Below are positions 8,814 to 17,685 of a stretch of DNA of 64,000 bases, piece after piece. The notes under the pieces were generated by a model. It ran no database searches. It saw only the letters and a list, made by a program, of their open reading frames with translations, and was not told the origin of the DNA. Both the position numbers and the translations under genes were made by a program. Source of the DNA: Oscillospiraceae bacterium. Lineage in GTDB: Bacteria > Bacillota > Clostridia > Oscillospirales > Oscillospiraceae. Position 1 is the first letter of the stretch. Every line of letters begins with the position of its first letter. The DNA lies in the NCBI GenBank assembly GCA_902795045.1, contig CADBJU010000002.1:47141-111140 (forward strand), in the 5' to 3' direction.

Positions 8814-8817
8814 ATGT

Positions 8818-9462
8818 TCAGTGGATTTCGTGCTTGCCTGTCTGAGCTTCCTTTTTGCCAAATTCCCACTCGTACCAGGTCTGCGGGAGCTTTTTGGCGA
8901 TCAGCACCGCAAGGATACCGGCGAGGATGCCGATGATCATGCCGCCCAGCACATCGCTCGGGAAGTGGACGCAGAGATAGATGCGGGCAAGGCCCATCAG
9001 GATCGCAAAGGTCAGCGCCAGGAACTTTAGCCGCTTGTTGCCGAGGATAAATACCGGCGACATGCAGTCGAAGGCGGCGGTGGTATGACCGGATGGGAAG
9101 CTCTTGTCGCTTTCCACATTCTGCCCGACTTGAAGCCAGTACTGGTAGAAGATGCTTGACTGATCTACATACGGGCGGGGACGGGCGACCCAGGGCTTGA
9201 TGATCAGGTTGGTAAAAACAGCGCCGATGGCAAGTCCCAGGCACATGGCGGTGCCGAAGCGGCGCGTGGGGCGATAGAGCATCAGAAGCAGCGACATGAT
9301 GATCAGACAGATGCCGCCCTTGCCGATGAAGGAGATGCCCTCAAAAAACGGTGTAAAGAATGCGCCGCCGATTTCATAGAGCTTATGAACGGCGGCGGTG
9401 ACGGATACATCAAAGCCTGCAAAGGTCTGATTGATCCATTGTGCGGGAGCGGAAATTTCCAT
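8818..9462 (-). CDS. PAP2-family membrane phosphatase
   Basis: A 214-aa integral membrane protein with the three-part PAP2 active site: KPWVARPRP, SFPSGHTTAAF, and R-x5-H-x3-D in RIYLCVHFPSD. Relatives dephosphorylate phosphatidate, undecaprenyl pyrophosphate or similar lipid phosphates. The true substrate is unclear, and undecaprenyl pyrophosphate is possible given uppP nearby. ATG 9462 was chosen because GAGGTAA lies just upstream. The longer frame starting further right has no ribosome site. Confidence 0.88.
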   Translation of the reverse strand: MEISAPAQWINQTFAGFDVSVTAAVHKLYEIGGAFFTPFFEGISFIGKGGICLIIMSLLLMLYRPTRRFGTAMCLGLAIGAVFTNLIIKPWVARPRPYVDQSSIFYQYWLQVGQNVESDKSFPSGHTTAAFDCMSPVFILGNKRLKFLALTFAILMGLARIYLCVHFPSDVLGGMIIGILAGILAVLIAKKLPQTWYEWEFGKKEAQTGKHEIH

Positions 9463-9587
9463 GGCAGTTACCTCGCAAATTTGATATAAACAGTTTATCA
9501 CAGCTTTCGGCAAAATACCAGCGTATTTTGTATAGCGGGCGAAAAAATGCAGATGATAGAAAAGATCAATGTTTGGAGGAACAAGGT

Positions 9588-9944
9588 ATGAAACGAACCG
9601 CATTTTCTGTCGCCGCGCTGAGCCTGCTGTTTCTGTTCGGCTTCAGCCTCTCGTCCCGTGCCGAGGCGGGCAGCGCGCCGACAGCCGATAACCTGGAGCT
9701 CACCACCCGGCGCAATGTCCCGGTCGAAGCGAGGCTCACCGCCCGGGACCCGGACGGCGACATCGTGAGCTTTGAGATCACCACCGATCCCGTCAAGGGC
9801 GACATCGTATTGAAGGATGACGGCGTCATTGTCTACACCCCGCGCCGCGATAAAAAGGGGCGGGACTACTTCGGCTATCGCGCCAAAGATGCCGAAGGCA
9901 ATGTCTCACAGGAGGCCACCGCGATCATCAGAATAGAGAAATAA
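9588..9944 (+). CDS. Small secreted protein with one Ig-like/cadherin-like domain
   Basis: A 118-aa protein. It has a signal peptide (MKRTAFSVAALSLLFLFGFS, then an SRAEA cleavage region) followed by a single beta-sandwich module of the Ig-like/cadherin-like type: TARDPDGDIVSFEITT, GDIVLKDDGVIVYTPRRDKKG and DYFGYRAKDAEGNVS. These modules are usually structural or adhesive and bind Ca2+ through Asp-rich loops. One isolated copy with no anchor or enzyme domain is unusual, and its role is unknown. GGAGGAACAAGGT precedes the ATG, and a clear terminator follows. Confidence 0.75.
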   Translation: MKRTAFSVAALSLLFLFGFSLSSRAEAGSAPTADNLELTTRRNVPVEARLTARDPDGDIVSFEITTDPVKGDIVLKDDGVIVYTPRRDKKGRDYFGYRAKDAEGNVSQEATAIIRIEK

Positions 9945-9947
9945 CCG

Positions 9948-9973
9948 CAGCCGGGCAATACCCGGCTGTTTTT
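9948..9973 (+). terminator. Intrinsic terminator after the Ig-like secreted protein
   Basis: CAGCCGGG (9948-9955) pairs with CCCGGCTG (9961-9968), and TTTTT follows. Confidence 0.8.
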
Positions 9974-9987
9974 GCGCTTTTCGCGTC

Positions 9988-10016
9988 TTGTGAAACTGGG
10001 GAAACTATGCTATAAT
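9988..10016 (+). promoter_or_regulatory. Sigma-A promoter of the uvrB operon
   Basis: TTGTGA (9988-9993), a 17-bp spacer and TATAAT (10011-10016), 35 nt before uvrB. I see no clear LexA-type box beside it. Confidence 0.7.
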
Positions 10017-10050
10017 CTTATAATACGTATTTCTTTTCACAGGAGCGACT

Positions 10051-12015
10051 ATGGATCACTTCAAGTTAGTTTCGGATTATCAGCCTACGGGCGACCAGCC
10101 CGAAGCGATCGACGCGCTGGTCAGCGGCATAGAAAACGGCATCGACGAACAGGTGCTGCTGGGTGTCACCGGCTCGGGCAAGACCTTCACAATGGCAAAC
10201 GTCATCGCGCGCTTAAACCGCCCAACGCTGGTGCTGGCCCACAACAAGACCCTGGCGGCCCAGCTTTGCTCAGAATTCAAGGAGTTCTTCCCGGAAAACG
10301 CCGTGGAGTACTTTGTCTCCTACTACGACTATTACCAGCCGGAGGCTTACATCCCCCACACCGACACCTTCATCGAAAAGGACTGCTCCATCAACGATGA
10401 GATCGAGCGCCTGCGCCACAGCGCTACCTCCAGCCTTTTCGAGCGGCGGGACGTGATCGTGGTGTCCTCGGTGTCCTGCATCTATGGTCTGGGCGACCCG
10501 ATCGACTACGCCAACATGGTCATCTCCCTGCGCCCGGGTCAGACACGGGACTTTGACGAGCTGCTCAAAAAGCTCGTGGAGATCCGCTACGAGCGCAATG
10601 ACATCGCCTTCGAGCGCAACAAGTTCCGCGTCCGCGGCGACACCCTGGAGATCTTCCCGGCCTACTCCAACGACAAGGCCATCCGCGTGGAGTTTTTCGG
10701 TGACGAGATCGACCGCATCAGTGAGATCAACGTGGTCACCGGGACGGCGACACGGTATGTGAACCATGTCGCCATCTATCCCGCGAGCCACTATGTCACC
10801 ACCAAAGAAAAGATGGCAAGCGCCATCGAGCGCATCCGGGAGGAATGCGACGAGAGGGTCAAATACTTTACCGATAACGGCAAACTTCTGGAGGCCCAGC
10901 GCATCCGTCAGCGCACCGACTACGACATCGAGATGATGCAGGAGCTGGGCTACTGCACCGGCATCGAAAACTATTCCCGCGTCATCTCGAACCGCGCTCC
11001 CGGCAGCCCTCCCATGACGCTGCTGGACTATTTCCCGAAGGACTTCCTGCTTTTCGTGGATGAAAGCCACGTCACCCTTCCCCAGGTGCGCGCCATGTAC
11101 CGGGGCGACCGGGCGCGGAAGGAGTCTCTGGTGGACTTCGGCTTCCGCCTGCCCTCGGCCTTCGATAACCGTCCCCTCAAGTTTGACGAGTTTACCCAAC
11201 GCATCCATCAGCGTGTCTATGTCTCGGCTACCCCCGGCGACTACGAGAAGGAGCGCGCCGGGCAGATCGCGGAGCAGATCATCCGCCCGACCGGTCTTCT
11301 GGACCCGGAAATCTTTGTGCGTCCCGTGGAGGGGCAGATCGACGATCTCATCGGTGAGATCAACAACAAGATCGCCAAGGGCCAGCGCACCCTGGTCACG
11401 ACGCTTACCAAGAAGATGGCGGAGGACCTCTCCGCCTACCTCACCGGCGCGGGCATCCGCTGCCGCTACATGCACCACGACATCAGCACCATCGAGCGCA
11501 TGGAGATCATCCGGGACCTGCGCCTGGGCGAATTTGACGTACTGGTGGGGATAAACCTCCTCCGCGAAGGGCTGGATATCCCGGAAGTGGGGCTTGTTGC
11601 CATACTGGACGCGGACAAGGAGGGCTTTCTGCGCAGCGAGACGAGCCTGATCCAGACCGTCGGCCGCGCGGCCCGCAACGCCGAGAGCTTTGTCATCATG
11701 TACGCCGATACCATCACCCCCTCCATGCGCGCCTGCATCACCGAAACCGAGAGAAGGCGCGCCAAGCAGATGGCCTATAACGAGGCGCACGGGATTGTTC
11801 CCAAGACCATCGTCAAGAGCGTGCGTGAGCTGCTGGAGATTTCCAGCGATGCGGCTCCCAAGCTCAAGGCGAACGGCGTGAAGATGACCGAACGCGAGCG
11901 GAAAGAGGCCATCGCTGTTCTCGAGGCCCAGATGAAGAAGGCGGCCAAGATGCTCGAATACGAGATCGCGGCCCAGCTGCGCGACGAAATCATTCGCCTG
12001 CGCGGCACGCCTTAA
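10051..12015 (+). CDS. uvrB: Excinuclease ABC subunit B (UvrB)
   Basis: A 654-aa damage-verifying helicase of nucleotide excision repair; it binds UvrA, loads on the lesion and recruits UvrC. Walker A is in [13 protein letters not shown] near residue 36, followed by the beta-hairpin region [12 protein letters not shown]. Helicase motifs follow, including DESHVT, and the C-terminal UVR helical hairpin (about 615-650) reads [22 protein letters not shown]. The length is standard. CAGGAGCGACT precedes the ATG. polA begins 12 nt after its stop, so repair genes are grouped in one operon. Confidence 0.97.
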   Translation: MDHFKLVSDYQPTGDQPEAIDALVSGIENGIDEQVLLGVTGSGKTFTMANVIARLNRPTLVLAHNKTLAAQLCSEFKEFFPENAVEYFVSYYDYYQPEAYIPHTDTFIEKDCSINDEIERLRHSATSSLFERRDVIVVSSVSCIYGLGDPIDYANMVISLRPGQTRDFDELLKKLVEIRYERNDIAFERNKFRVRGDTLEIFPAYSNDKAIRVEFFGDEIDRISEINVVTGTATRYVNHVAIYPASHYVTTKEKMASAIERIREECDERVKYFTDNGKLLEAQRIRQRTDYDIEMMQELGYCTGIENYSRVISNRAPGSPPMTLLDYFPKDFLLFVDESHVTLPQVRAMYRGDRARKESLVDFGFRLPSAFDNRPLKFDEFTQRIHQRVYVSATPGDYEKERAGQIAEQIIRPTGLLDPEIFVRPVEGQIDDLIGEINNKIAKGQRTLVTTLTKKMAEDLSAYLTGAGIRCRYMHHDISTIERMEIIRDLRLGEFDVLVGINLLREGLDIPEVGLVAILDADKEGFLRSETSLIQTVGRAARNAESFVIMYADTITPSMRACITETERRRAKQMAYNEAHGIVPKTIVKSVRELLEISSDAAPKLKANGVKMTERERKEAIAVLEAQMKKAAKMLEYEIAAQLRDEIIRLRGTP

Positions 12016-12027
12016 CGGAGGTACGCT

Positions 12028-14583
12028 ATGAAATTAATGATCCTGGACGGCAACAGCATCGTCAACCGCGCCTTCTTCGGCGTACGGCCCCTCAACGCGC
12101 CGGACGGCACGCCCACCAACGCTATCTTCGGCTTTTTGAACATCCTCCAGCGCATGCTGGATGAGCAGAAGCCGGACGCTGTCTGCGTAAGCTTTGACCG
12201 GCGCGAGCCCACCTTCCGCCACCAGGCCTACGACGGCTATAAAGCCCAGCGCAAGGGCATGCCCGAGGAGCTCGCGGCCCAGATGCCGGTTTTGAAGGAG
12301 ACCCTGGATGCCATGGGCATCCGCCGCTATGAGCTCAAGGGCTACGAGGCGGACGATATCCTTGGCACCGTTTCTGTAAAATGCGCGGAAAAGGGCTGGG
12401 ACTGTGTGGTCGTCACCGGCGACAAGGACAGCCTCCAGCTCATCACCGACACCACAACGGTCTGCAACGTCAAGACCCGCATGGGGCAGACGGAAACGAT
12501 CAACTATACGCCGGAGGTATTCCGCGCGGAATACGGCTTTGACCCGCCGCAGATGGTGGACCTCAAGGCCCTCATGGGCGACAGCTCCGACAACATCCCC
12601 GGCGTGCCCGGCGTGGGCGAGAAGACCGCGCTGGAGCTTGTGCGTAAATACGGCACGGTGGAAAACATCTACGCCGATCTGAGCGCTCTGGATATCAAGG
12701 AGGGCGTGCGCAAAAAGCTTGCCGCCGGGGAAGAGAGCGCCCGCATGTCCTACTGGCTGGCAACGATTTTGAAGGAAGTCCCCATGGACTTTGACCCCGC
12801 GGAAAACCGCTGGGACCATGACTATACCGACGCCCTGTACCCGCTGTTCAAGCGCCTGGGTTTCCAGAAGTTTATCGAGAAATGGGGCGTGCAGGAAGGG
12901 GAGACCCAAACTGATGCGATTCAGGGTGCGGCGTTTCCCCATATTGACGTGAGTGAAGCGGAGCTTCCGGCGCTGTTTGAAGCCGTGAAAGCCGCGCCTG
13001 TGCTTGCGGTGGACTTCGATGAAAACCTCGACCGGCTTGCGCTCTGTGACGGGAAGACGGTATACACCGCGACATGGAATGCATGCGGCGACGGGTACAA
13101 TGAGCTTCTGAAAGCGGTATTCAGCCCTGAAAAGCCAAAACTCGGCCACCATGTCAAGGAGCTGATGAATATCCTCGCCCGTGAAAACCTGAGCCGCGAG
13201 GGATTTATCTTTGACACGGCGCTGGCAGCCTACCTCCTGGACGCAAACGAGAGCGAGTACCCCCTGGGCCGCGTCACCGCCCGTTACCTGGGCGAGGAGC
13301 AGAGCGGCACCCAGGCCATCTTCAATCTCTATCCTGTTCTGCATGAAAAGCTCAAAGAGCTGGACATGGAGAAGCTCTATTATGATATTGAGCTTCCCCT
13401 GTGCATGGTCCTGTCCGACATGGAGCAGGCGGGCTTCTACGTTGACCGCAAGGCCCTCTACGATTTCGGCGAGAGTCTGAACGGCGATATTGCCCGCCTG
13501 CAGGAGAGCATCTGGCAGCATGCGGGCCATGAATTCAACATCAATTCCCCCAAGCAGCTGGGCGAGGTGCTCTTCGAGGAGCTGATGCTCCCCTCCGGCA
13601 AGAAGACCAAGACCGGCTGGAGCACCAACGTGGATGTGATGGAGAAGCTGCGCGGCAAGCACCCCATCGTGGACGAGGTGCTGGAATACCGCACGCTCAC
13701 CAAGCTCAAATCCACCTATGCTGAGGGCTTATTAAAAGTCATCGGCGAGGACGGGCGCATCCGCTCGAGCTTCCAGATGACCGTCACCGCCACAGGCCGC
13801 CTTTCTTCCACGGAGCCGAACCTGCAGAATATCCCCGTGCGCAAAAAGCTCGGCGCCGAGATCCGCAAGATGTTCGTCGCGGGACCCGGTATGGTGCTGG
13901 TGGACGCCGACTACAGCCAGATCGAGCTGCGGCTGCTGGCCCACATCTCCGGCGACGAGGCCATGCGTGACGCTTTTTTGAGCGGCGAGGATTTCCACAC
14001 CGTCACTGCCTCCAAGGTTTTTAATGTCCCCATCGAGAATGTCACGCCCGTTCTCCGCAGCCGGGCCAAGGCCGTCAACTTCGGTATCGTCTACGGCATT
14101 TCGGCCTTCTCCCTGGCCCAGGACATCGGCGTGTTCCCAAACGAGGCCAAAGCCTATATGGACGCCTACCTCGACAAATACCACGGTGTGCGCGACTACA
14201 TGGAAAAGATCAAGGCCCAGGCAAAGGCCGACGGCTATGTGGAAACCCTCTTCCACCGCCGCCGGTATCTGCCGGAGCTCAAAAGCTCCAACTTCAATGT
14301 CCGCTCCTTTGGCGAGCGCGTTGCCCTGAACATGCCCGTGCAGGGTACGGCCGCCGATGTCATCAAGCTTGCCATGGTGAACGTCCACCGCCGCTTGCAG
14401 GAGGAAAAGCTGGAAGCCAGGCTCATCCTCCAGGTGCACGACGAGCTCATCGTCGAGTGCCCCGAGTCGGAGGCCGAGCACGTGCAGGCGCTTCTGGAGC
14501 AGGAGATGGAGAATGCCGTGCACTACTCCGTGCCCCTCATCGCCGAGGCCCATATCGGCCACAGCTGGGCAGAGGCGCACTGA
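12028..14583 (+). CDS. polA: DNA polymerase I
   Basis: An 851-aa repair and Okazaki-fragment polymerase. Residues 1 to about 290 are the 5'-3' exonuclease domain, with VTGDKDSLQL and GDSSDNIPGVPGVGEKTA. The middle domain (about 310-465) has lost the DEDD acidic residues; the first motif reads AVDFDENLD, so proofreading is probably absent, as in Bacillus Pol I. The polymerase domain shows motif A in DADYSQIELR near 628, the O-helix in RAKAVNFGIVYG near 682, and motif C in QVHDELIVE near 803. It overlaps rimI by the TGATG junction. Confidence 0.96.
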   Translation: MKLMILDGNSIVNRAFFGVRPLNAPDGTPTNAIFGFLNILQRMLDEQKPDAVCVSFDRREPTFRHQAYDGYKAQRKGMPEELAAQMPVLKETLDAMGIRRYELKGYEADDILGTVSVKCAEKGWDCVVVTGDKDSLQLITDTTTVCNVKTRMGQTETINYTPEVFRAEYGFDPPQMVDLKALMGDSSDNIPGVPGVGEKTALELVRKYGTVENIYADLSALDIKEGVRKKLAAGEESARMSYWLATILKEVPMDFDPAENRWDHDYTDALYPLFKRLGFQKFIEKWGVQEGETQTDAIQGAAFPHIDVSEAELPALFEAVKAAPVLAVDFDENLDRLALCDGKTVYTATWNACGDGYNELLKAVFSPEKPKLGHHVKELMNILARENLSREGFIFDTALAAYLLDANESEYPLGRVTARYLGEEQSGTQAIFNLYPVLHEKLKELDMEKLYYDIELPLCMVLSDMEQAGFYVDRKALYDFGESLNGDIARLQESIWQHAGHEFNINSPKQLGEVLFEELMLPSGKKTKTGWSTNVDVMEKLRGKHPIVDEVLEYRTLTKLKSTYAEGLLKVIGEDGRIRSSFQMTVTATGRLSSTEPNLQNIPVRKKLGAEIRKMFVAGPGMVLVDADYSQIELRLLAHISGDEAMRDAFLSGEDFHTVTASKVFNVPIENVTPVLRSRAKAVNFGIVYGISAFSLAQDIGVFPNEAKAYMDAYLDKYHGVRDYMEKIKAQAKADGYVETLFHRRRYLPELKSSNFNVRSFGERVALNMPVQGTAADVIKLAMVNVHRRLQEEKLEARLILQVHDELIVECPESEAEHVQALLEQEMENAVHYSVPLIAEAHIGHSWAEAH

Positions 14584-15026
14584 TGGAATACAGCATCTGC
14601 GACGTCACCGCCGCCCACATCCCGCAGATCGAAGCGCTTGAGCAACAGTGCTTTTCCATGCCATGGACAGCGGAGCAGCTCAGCCGCCAGCTCAAAGACG
14701 CACAGCATGAGTTTATCGCCGCCGTCAGCCCGGAAGGATGCGTCCTCGGCTACGTGGGGATGATGTACGTTCTGGACGAGGGCTATATCTCCAATGTCGC
14801 CGTCTCGCCGGAGCTTCGGCGGCAGGGGATCGCGGATGCGTTGATCGACCGTCTGTGCGCGATCTGTGAGACACTGCAACTCAGCTTCATGACCCTGGAG
14901 GTCCGCTCCGGGAACGTGCCCGCCATCGCGCTTTACGAAAAGCACGGCTTTCACCGTGTGGGTCTGCGCAAAAACTACTACGAGCGCCCGAAGGAAGATG
15001 CGCTCCTTATGACGAAATTCTTTTAA
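14583..15026 (+). CDS. rimI: Ribosomal protein S18-alanine N-acetyltransferase-like GNAT (RimI)
   Basis: A 147-aa GNAT acetyltransferase. RimI acetylates the N-terminus of ribosomal protein S18 and is typically encoded beside the tsaD/tsaB/tsaE t6A genes. The acetyl-CoA binding motif is SPELRRQGIADALI near residues 76-90, with the family ending ALYEKHGFHRVG followed by KNYYERPKEDALLM. The start at 14583 overlaps the polA stop codon. It is the gene immediately before tsaD, although a structured repeat separates the two. Confidence 0.88.
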   Translation: MEYSICDVTAAHIPQIEALEQQCFSMPWTAEQLSRQLKDAQHEFIAAVSPEGCVLGYVGMMYVLDEGYISNVAVSPELRRQGIADALIDRLCAICETLQLSFMTLEVRSGNVPAIALYEKHGFHRVGLRKNYYERPKEDALLMTKFF

Positions 15027-15068
15027 CTGCATGTGATAAACGCAATTACTGAACCCCAGAGGAAATAC

Positions 15069-15212
15069 AAATCGTTTTTGAGGGAGCTTTGCTTTCTCAA
15101 AAACACCCTAAGCCGACCCATGGGAGGCCTCGCGTCGACCAAACGCGGCGTGTCACACACCGCCGCGTGCGATAAACGAGAGTCCTCAACTGCGAACCTT
15201 GTTCGCAGTTGA
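15069..15212 (+). repeat. Structured repeat, copy A, upstream of tsaD
   Basis: About 144 bp, closely matched in inverted orientation by 16240-16384. It contains three internal hairpins: TTTGAGGGAG with CTTTCTCAAA, CGCGGCGTGT with ACAC plus CGCCGCG, and AACTGCGAA with TTCGCAGTT. No credible gene overlaps it. The tsaD ribosome site begins after its end. Confidence 0.75.
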
Positions 15213-15237
15213 AAATAAATGAATCGAGGCAAACACT

Positions 15238-16239
15238 TTGAAAATACTTGCATTTGAATCCACCTGTGATGAAACCGCCGTCGCCGTTGTCGAGGACGGC
15301 AGAAAGATCCTCACCGATCAGATCCTGTCCCAGGCGTCGCTGCACGCGGTGTATGGCGGTGTCGTGCCGGAGATCGCCTCCCGCTGCCATGTGGAAGCCA
15401 TCTCCATCCTGTCCCAGCGGGCCATCGAGGCGGCAGGGATCGAGAAAAAGGACATCGACGCGGTCGCTGTCTCCTACGCGCCCGGCCTCATCGGGGCGGT
15501 ACTGGTGGGCGTGAATTTTGCCAAGGCCTGCGCCTCGGCCCTGAAGGTGCCGCTCATCCCGGTGCACCACATCCGCGGACATATCGCGGCAAACTATCTG
15601 GCCTACCCGGAGCTGGAGCCGCCGTTTCTCTGCCTTGCCATCTCCGGCGGCAACTCGCTGCTCGTGGATGTGCGGGACTATACGGATATGAAGATCATCG
15701 GCTGCACCCGCGACGACGCGGCAGGGGAGTGCTTTGATAAAACCGCCCGCGTCCTCGGCCTGCCCTATCCCGGTGGGCGACCCATCGAGGAATTGAGTAA
15801 GGGCGGGGACGACAGCAAATACATTTTCCCAACCGCCCATGTGGATGGCAGCCCCTACGACATGAGCTTTTCCGGCCTCAAGACCGCAGTCATCAACCTT
15901 GTCCACAACGCCGAGCAGAAGGGCGAGGAGATCGACCGCCCGTCCCTCGCCGCATCCTTCACCAAAGCGGTCAGCGACAGCCTGGTGCCCCGCACCATGC
16001 AGGCCGCTCAGGAGCTTGGCTATGACAAGATCGTCGTAGCCGGCGGCGTCGCCGCCAACAGCCGCATCCGCGCCGATTTCCAGCGCGAGGCCGAGAAGGC
16101 TGGCAAGAAGCTCTACATCCCGCCGCTCAAGCTCTGCGGCGACAACGGTGCCATGGTGGGCGCACAGGGCTATTATGAATACCTCGCGGGCGCGCGCGCG
16201 GGCAGCGACCTCAATGCCTACGCAACGATGGAAATTTAG
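15238..16239 (+). CDS. tsaD: tRNA N6-threonylcarbamoyladenosine transferase (TsaD)
   Basis: A 333-aa ASKHA-fold enzyme that transfers the threonylcarbamoyl group to A37 of ANN-reading tRNAs, working with TsaB, TsaC and TsaE. The metal-binding HHIRGHIAANYL motif lies near residues 108-119; the start FESTCDETAVAVV, GGNSLLVDV and VAGGVAANSRIR are typical. The start is a TTG at 15238 with GAGGC upstream; no in-frame ATG gives a complete N-terminus. It is bracketed on both sides by inverted copies of the same repeat. tsaB and tsaE are not in the window. Confidence 0.95.
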   Translation: MKILAFESTCDETAVAVVEDGRKILTDQILSQASLHAVYGGVVPEIASRCHVEAISILSQRAIEAAGIEKKDIDAVAVSYAPGLIGAVLVGVNFAKACASALKVPLIPVHHIRGHIAANYLAYPELEPPFLCLAISGGNSLLVDVRDYTDMKIIGCTRDDAAGECFDKTARVLGLPYPGGRPIEELSKGGDDSKYIFPTAHVDGSPYDMSFSGLKTAVINLVHNAEQKGEEIDRPSLAASFTKAVSDSLVPRTMQAAQELGYDKIVVAGGVAANSRIRADFQREAEKAGKKLYIPPLKLCGDNGAMVGAQGYYEYLAGARAGSDLNAYATMEI

Positions 16240-16384
16240 TCAATTGCGAATGGAAATTCGCAATTGAGGGTCTCGCGCTTATCGCACGCGGCGGACTGTA
16301 ACACGCCGCGTTTGGTCGGTGCGAGGCCTCCCACAGGTCGGCTCATGGTGTTTTTGAGAAAGCAAAACTCTCTCAAAACGATTT
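16240..16384 (-). repeat. Structured repeat, copy B (inverted), downstream of tsaD
   Basis: The reverse complement of this stretch aligns almost continuously with copy A at 15069-15212, sharing for example CTTTCTCAAAAACACC, CGACCAAACGCGGCGTGT and CCGCCGCGTGCGATAA. The terminal hairpin differs in sequence (CAATTGCGAATGGAAATTCGCAATTG) but keeps the pairing, which suggests that structure is conserved. Confidence 0.75.
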
Positions 16385-16423
16385 AAAAATAATGTAATCA
16401 ATTGATTTGACAGGAGAGGTCAC

Positions 16424-17110
16424 ATGGGCGTACACGACGGACACAGGGACAGGCTTCGTAAAAGCTATCTGGAACACGGGCTCATGAGCATGAATGACAT
16501 CAACGCTCTGGAGCTGCTGCTGTTCTACGCCATTCCGCGCCGTGACACCAACGAGATCGCCCATCATCTGCTCGAGCGCTTCGGCAGTCTGGACGCTGTA
16601 TTCTCTGCCCCGGTGGAGGAGCTGCGGGAGGTGGACGGAATCGGAGAGAGCGCCGCGGCTCTCATCACCCTGATCCCGGACATCATGAAGAAAAGCCGAC
16701 TGTCAAAATCCCGGGAAATCAGACAGATCCGCAGCTCCGAGGACGCGGGAGCCTATCTGCTGCCTTACTTCATGAACGAAAAGGACGAGGTGGTCTACCT
16801 CCTGTGCCTGGATTCCAAACGGGCGGTGATCTGCTGCACGGAGATGGGGCGCGGCGTTGTGAACAGCGTTGACGCCAGCATCCGCCGCATCGTGGAAAAA
16901 GCGCTCAAGGTGCGCGCCTGTTCGGCCATCATCGCCCACAACCACCCGGACGGCATCGCGCTCCCGTCCAGAGAGGACGATGTGTTTACGCGGGCTCTCT
17001 ACAATGCGCTGGAGACCGTAGGCATCCGGCTGGAGGATCATATCATCATCGCCGATGAGGACTATATTTCCGTTGCCGACACCGGCATGCTGCATCTGTG
17101 CAAGTATTGA
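16424..17110 (+). CDS. radC: RadC/JAB-domain protein (MPN+ metalloprotein)
   Basis: A 228-aa protein with an N-terminal helix-hairpin-helix region (LREVDGIGESAAALI) and a C-terminal JAMM/MPN+ domain carrying AHNHPDGIALPSREDD, the zinc-binding H-x-H-x(10)-D motif, plus IIADEDYISVADTG. Despite the name, a direct role in DNA repair is not established for RadC. It starts at ATG 16424 with AGGAGAGG upstream, directly after repeat copy B. A gene-free AT-rich region follows. Confidence 0.88.
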   Translation: MGVHDGHRDRLRKSYLEHGLMSMNDINALELLLFYAIPRRDTNEIAHHLLERFGSLDAVFSAPVEELREVDGIGESAAALITLIPDIMKKSRLSKSREIRQIRSSEDAGAYLLPYFMNEKDEVVYLLCLDSKRAVICCTEMGRGVVNSVDASIRRIVEKALKVRACSAIIAHNHPDGIALPSREDDVFTRALYNALETVGIRLEDHIIIADEDYISVADTGMLHLCKY

Positions 17111-17544
17111 TCCGCCCTCTGGCGTCCGTGAGGAAATAATCGTTATGTTGACTTTTCTTAGTATCCGTTTTGTAACATGAATTGTTTTGGGAAACCGGAA
17201 ATATCCTCCAATTTTCGACATTTGCCCCGTGCTTTCGTGCATTTTGGATTGTTGAAAAACCTGTTGAAAGTGTTGATAACTATTTGCTATATTTTGCTCG
17301 GTAATATTTATGTTAACTTTTGTTTCCAAAAACGGAAGACAAAATATGGGATTTATTAAGGCAAAAATCTGCGTAAAACGAAGAATACCGCACATATTCA
17401 AACCAACCCTTTCTCTTACAAAGCAACAAAAAATGACAAAAATATACAAGTAGTTATCTACAAACGGAAGGAACGGCAGGCAGAAGAAAATGAGCTTGAC
17501 TTTGCCTGCAAAATATGGTATATTTATAAAGCTGTGAAGAATTT
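17111..17544. other. AT-rich gene-free region with DnaA-box-like sequences
   Basis: I see no gene in these 434 bp, which are far more AT-rich than their neighbours. Three closely spaced repeats, TGTTGAAAA (17250), TGTTGAAAG (17262) and TGTTGATAA (17271), resemble the reverse complement of the DnaA box. TTATCTACA at 17454 is a fourth, one mismatch from TTATCCACA. The right end holds the tRNA promoter. dnaA and dnaN are not in the window, so calling this an origin is not justified. Confidence 0.4.
17496..17524 (+). promoter_or_regulatory. Promoter of tRNA-Thr
   Basis: TTGACT (17496-17501), a 17-bp spacer and TATATT (17519-17524), about 20 nt upstream of the mature tRNA start. Confidence 0.65.
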
Positions 17545-17620
17545 GCTGGTATAGCTCAGTCGGTAGAGCAGCTGATTCGTAATCAGCAGGTCGTGTGTTC
17601 GAGTCACATTACCAGCTCCA
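17545..17620 (+). tRNA. tRNA-Thr (anticodon CGT)
   Basis: 76 nt with a full cloverleaf. The acceptor stem is GCTGGTA/TACCAGC; the D-arm contains AGCTCAGTCGGTAGAGC. The anticodon stem GCTGA/TCAGC encloses TTCGTAA, giving anticodon CGT, which reads ACG. The T-arm has GTGTTCGAGTCAC, and the discriminator T plus CCA is encoded. A terminator hairpin starts at its 3' end. Confidence 0.95.
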
Positions 17621-17653
17621 AAAGCCTCGAAGTTTTTGACTTCGGGGCTTTTG
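17620..17653 (+). terminator. Terminator after tRNA-Thr
   Basis: AAAAGCCTCGAAG (17620-17632) pairs with CTTCGGGGCTTTT (17640-17652), with one G-T pair. The loop is TTTTTGA and the 3' side is T-rich. Confidence 0.65.
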
Positions 17654-17685
17654 TAATGAAAGCGGTACGGGAATGGGGTCATACC

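Noticed and set aside
10270-11790. 506-codon minus-strand frame inside uvrB
   Set aside because: Antisense shadow of a fully recognisable UvrB.
15023-15253. 76-codon minus-strand frame between rimI and tsaD
   Set aside because: It lies wholly within the structured repeat; a frame there is explained by the repeat sequence.
17111-17544. Chromosome replication origin
   Set aside because: DnaA-box-like sequences exist, but there is no dnaA, dnaN, recF, gyrB or rpmH nearby, so only a box cluster is reported.
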